From positions 25,809,144 through 25,873,143 of the forward strand of contig CM055875.1 of assembly GCA_029582165.1 (NCBI GenBank): a stretch of 64,000 nt of DNA, given 5' to 3'. Every line of letters begins with the position of its first letter. Within the stretch, counting starts at the first letter, position 1. The notes beneath the pieces were generated by a model. It was not told where the DNA came from. It was given only the letters and a program-made list of their open reading frames with translations, and made no database searches. Position numbers and translations under genes: made by a program. Below, piece by piece: positions 63,055 through 64,000 of the stretch. Source of the DNA: Portulaca oleracea (Eukaryota > Streptophyta > Magnoliopsida > Caryophyllales > Portulacaceae).

Positions 63055-64000
63055 TGAGTGGAAGGGGCAAGCGTTCATGAGTCGAGGAAGCTCCTTCATT
63101 GCAACCGGGACCATCATCAGCCGCAAAGGATCGTTACCGAGCGCAAATGGCCACACTAATTCGGTGTGAACCAGATGCGGATATGACTTTCCGGGATGAA
63201 GAGCATAAACGACGGTATGAAGCGCTACAAGCACGGAAGATATGTGCACCGGATATTTTTGATGCGGCGACGATCGAAGCCATCCATTACAAGTCGAGCT
63301 TCGATTATCTCATTGGTGTTCTTGGTTGGGAGGTATTCATCATGATTGACGAATCGATTGTGGACCAACCCATCCTCGAATTTTTAAGCTCCTTGAAGGT
63401 TCACGATGATGGCAAGAAGAATGCGCAATTTGAATACCGGGTTGCCAACAAAGACAAGACATGCACCTTGAAGCGTTTTTGCCAACAGTTGGGGTTGCCC
63501 GAGGATTGAGACTTTATGAGCGATGCGTGAATTTTGATGAGCAAAAGGCAATGATGGACTTAACTTGTTGGAGGAGGATGAATCTTGGCATGAGAGGCGA
63601 ATATCCACGATATCATTGCCCCCGCAACTCTAAGGGGCATGATTTTTGCAATCTAGTTGTTCGAATCTTCCATAGAATCGTGACTAGTTCAGTGTTTGGG
63701 AGAGATGACGGACGCCCCAAGGTTCGGAAGGATGATCTTTTTATGATCTACAATGCCATAAGAGGTAAATGGGTCAACACCAGATCTTGCATTCTACATT
63801 GTCTACGGGAGATTATCATGGAACCCCGACCCACTACTATCGGGATGGGGCACATTATTTGCCACTTCCTAGTTCAAGAGGGTTTTGGGAAATATTTGAA
63901 GAAGTGGACTCCACGCTATTTTCCGGATCCTATCGACAAGGTGCGGTTGCAGAAAATGAACATCCTTGCCAAGCACCCAACTGCCACGATCTATTGCCAT
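63055..64000 (+). pseudogene. ATHILA ORF-1 of E3 (broken, runs off the window)
   Basis: Same family as 52390-53640. It starts at ATG 63055 (MSGRGKRS), has a TGA at 63079, and reads on to DDEQ-like and VDQPILEFLSSLKVHDDG, CTLKRFCQQLGLPED with a TGA at 63507. A frameshift then puts FHRIVTSSVFGRDD, FMIYNAIRGKWVNTRSC and TTIGMGHIICHFLV into another frame. It continues past the window edge. Conserved blocks are clear, so it is a recently broken copy. Confidence 0.8.

Overview
This is plant nuclear DNA, almost certainly from a dicot. It holds one spliced host gene, TATA boxes of plant type, plant LTR-retrotransposon lineages (Tekay chromovirus, Athila, Tat/Ogre, copia), a LINE, hAT/Mutator/Harbinger-type non-autonomous DNA elements and a Helitron carrying plant gene pieces. 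There are no bacterial operons, rRNA or tRNA genes, or CRISPR arrays. Exon boundaries, element ends and target-site duplications (TSDs) were read by eye.

1-31 kb is a stack of nested retroelements. Element A (Ty3/gypsy, gag/protease remnant, RT and integrase missing) starts before the window. Its LTR is split by a 20.6 kb block (2047-22638) with matching 5-bp flanks (GGCTT) on both sides. That block holds an inverted truncated LTR, a Helitron-like segment with clathrin heavy chain and sterol C-24 methyltransferase fragments, a tail-to-tail LTR pair, a 5' LTR split by a hAT element (itself split by a solo LTR), and a chromodomain-bearing gypsy element B with many stops. A Mutator-type MITE sits in the 3' LTR of B. 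After the rest of LTR A come another LTR (C) holding a solo LTR with TSD GCCAA, and then a young, complete 3.7 kb non-autonomous gypsy element D (TSD GGTAT) with nearly identical LTRs.

31-46 kb is host DNA. A hAT-type MITE lies just upstream of a six-exon gene (33623-45129) for a seven-transmembrane protein of the TPRA1 / plant CAND2-CAND8 family. Its 9.35 kb first intron has absorbed a LINE 3' end, a Tat/Ogre-type LTR and pol remnant, and other repeats.

46-64 kb is again retroelements: a minus-strand copia fragment split by a Mutator-type MITE, then two Athila-like elements nested in each other (E2 49849-56874, E3 56875 to the end). Both have gag/protease and an ATHILA ORF-1 but no RT or integrase.

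The most striking pattern is not a gene. At least eight different LTRs carry arrays of 14-16 bp imperfect palindromes, mostly grouped in pairs 20-22 bp apart (two helical turns), with pairs recurring about every 62-92 bp. They usually sit 60-76 bp upstream of a TATA box. The stem sequence differs between elements, yet in both Athila elements the LTR array and a second array upstream of the internal ORF-1 use the same stems, and in E3 in the same order. Three nested insertions landed in or beside such arrays.
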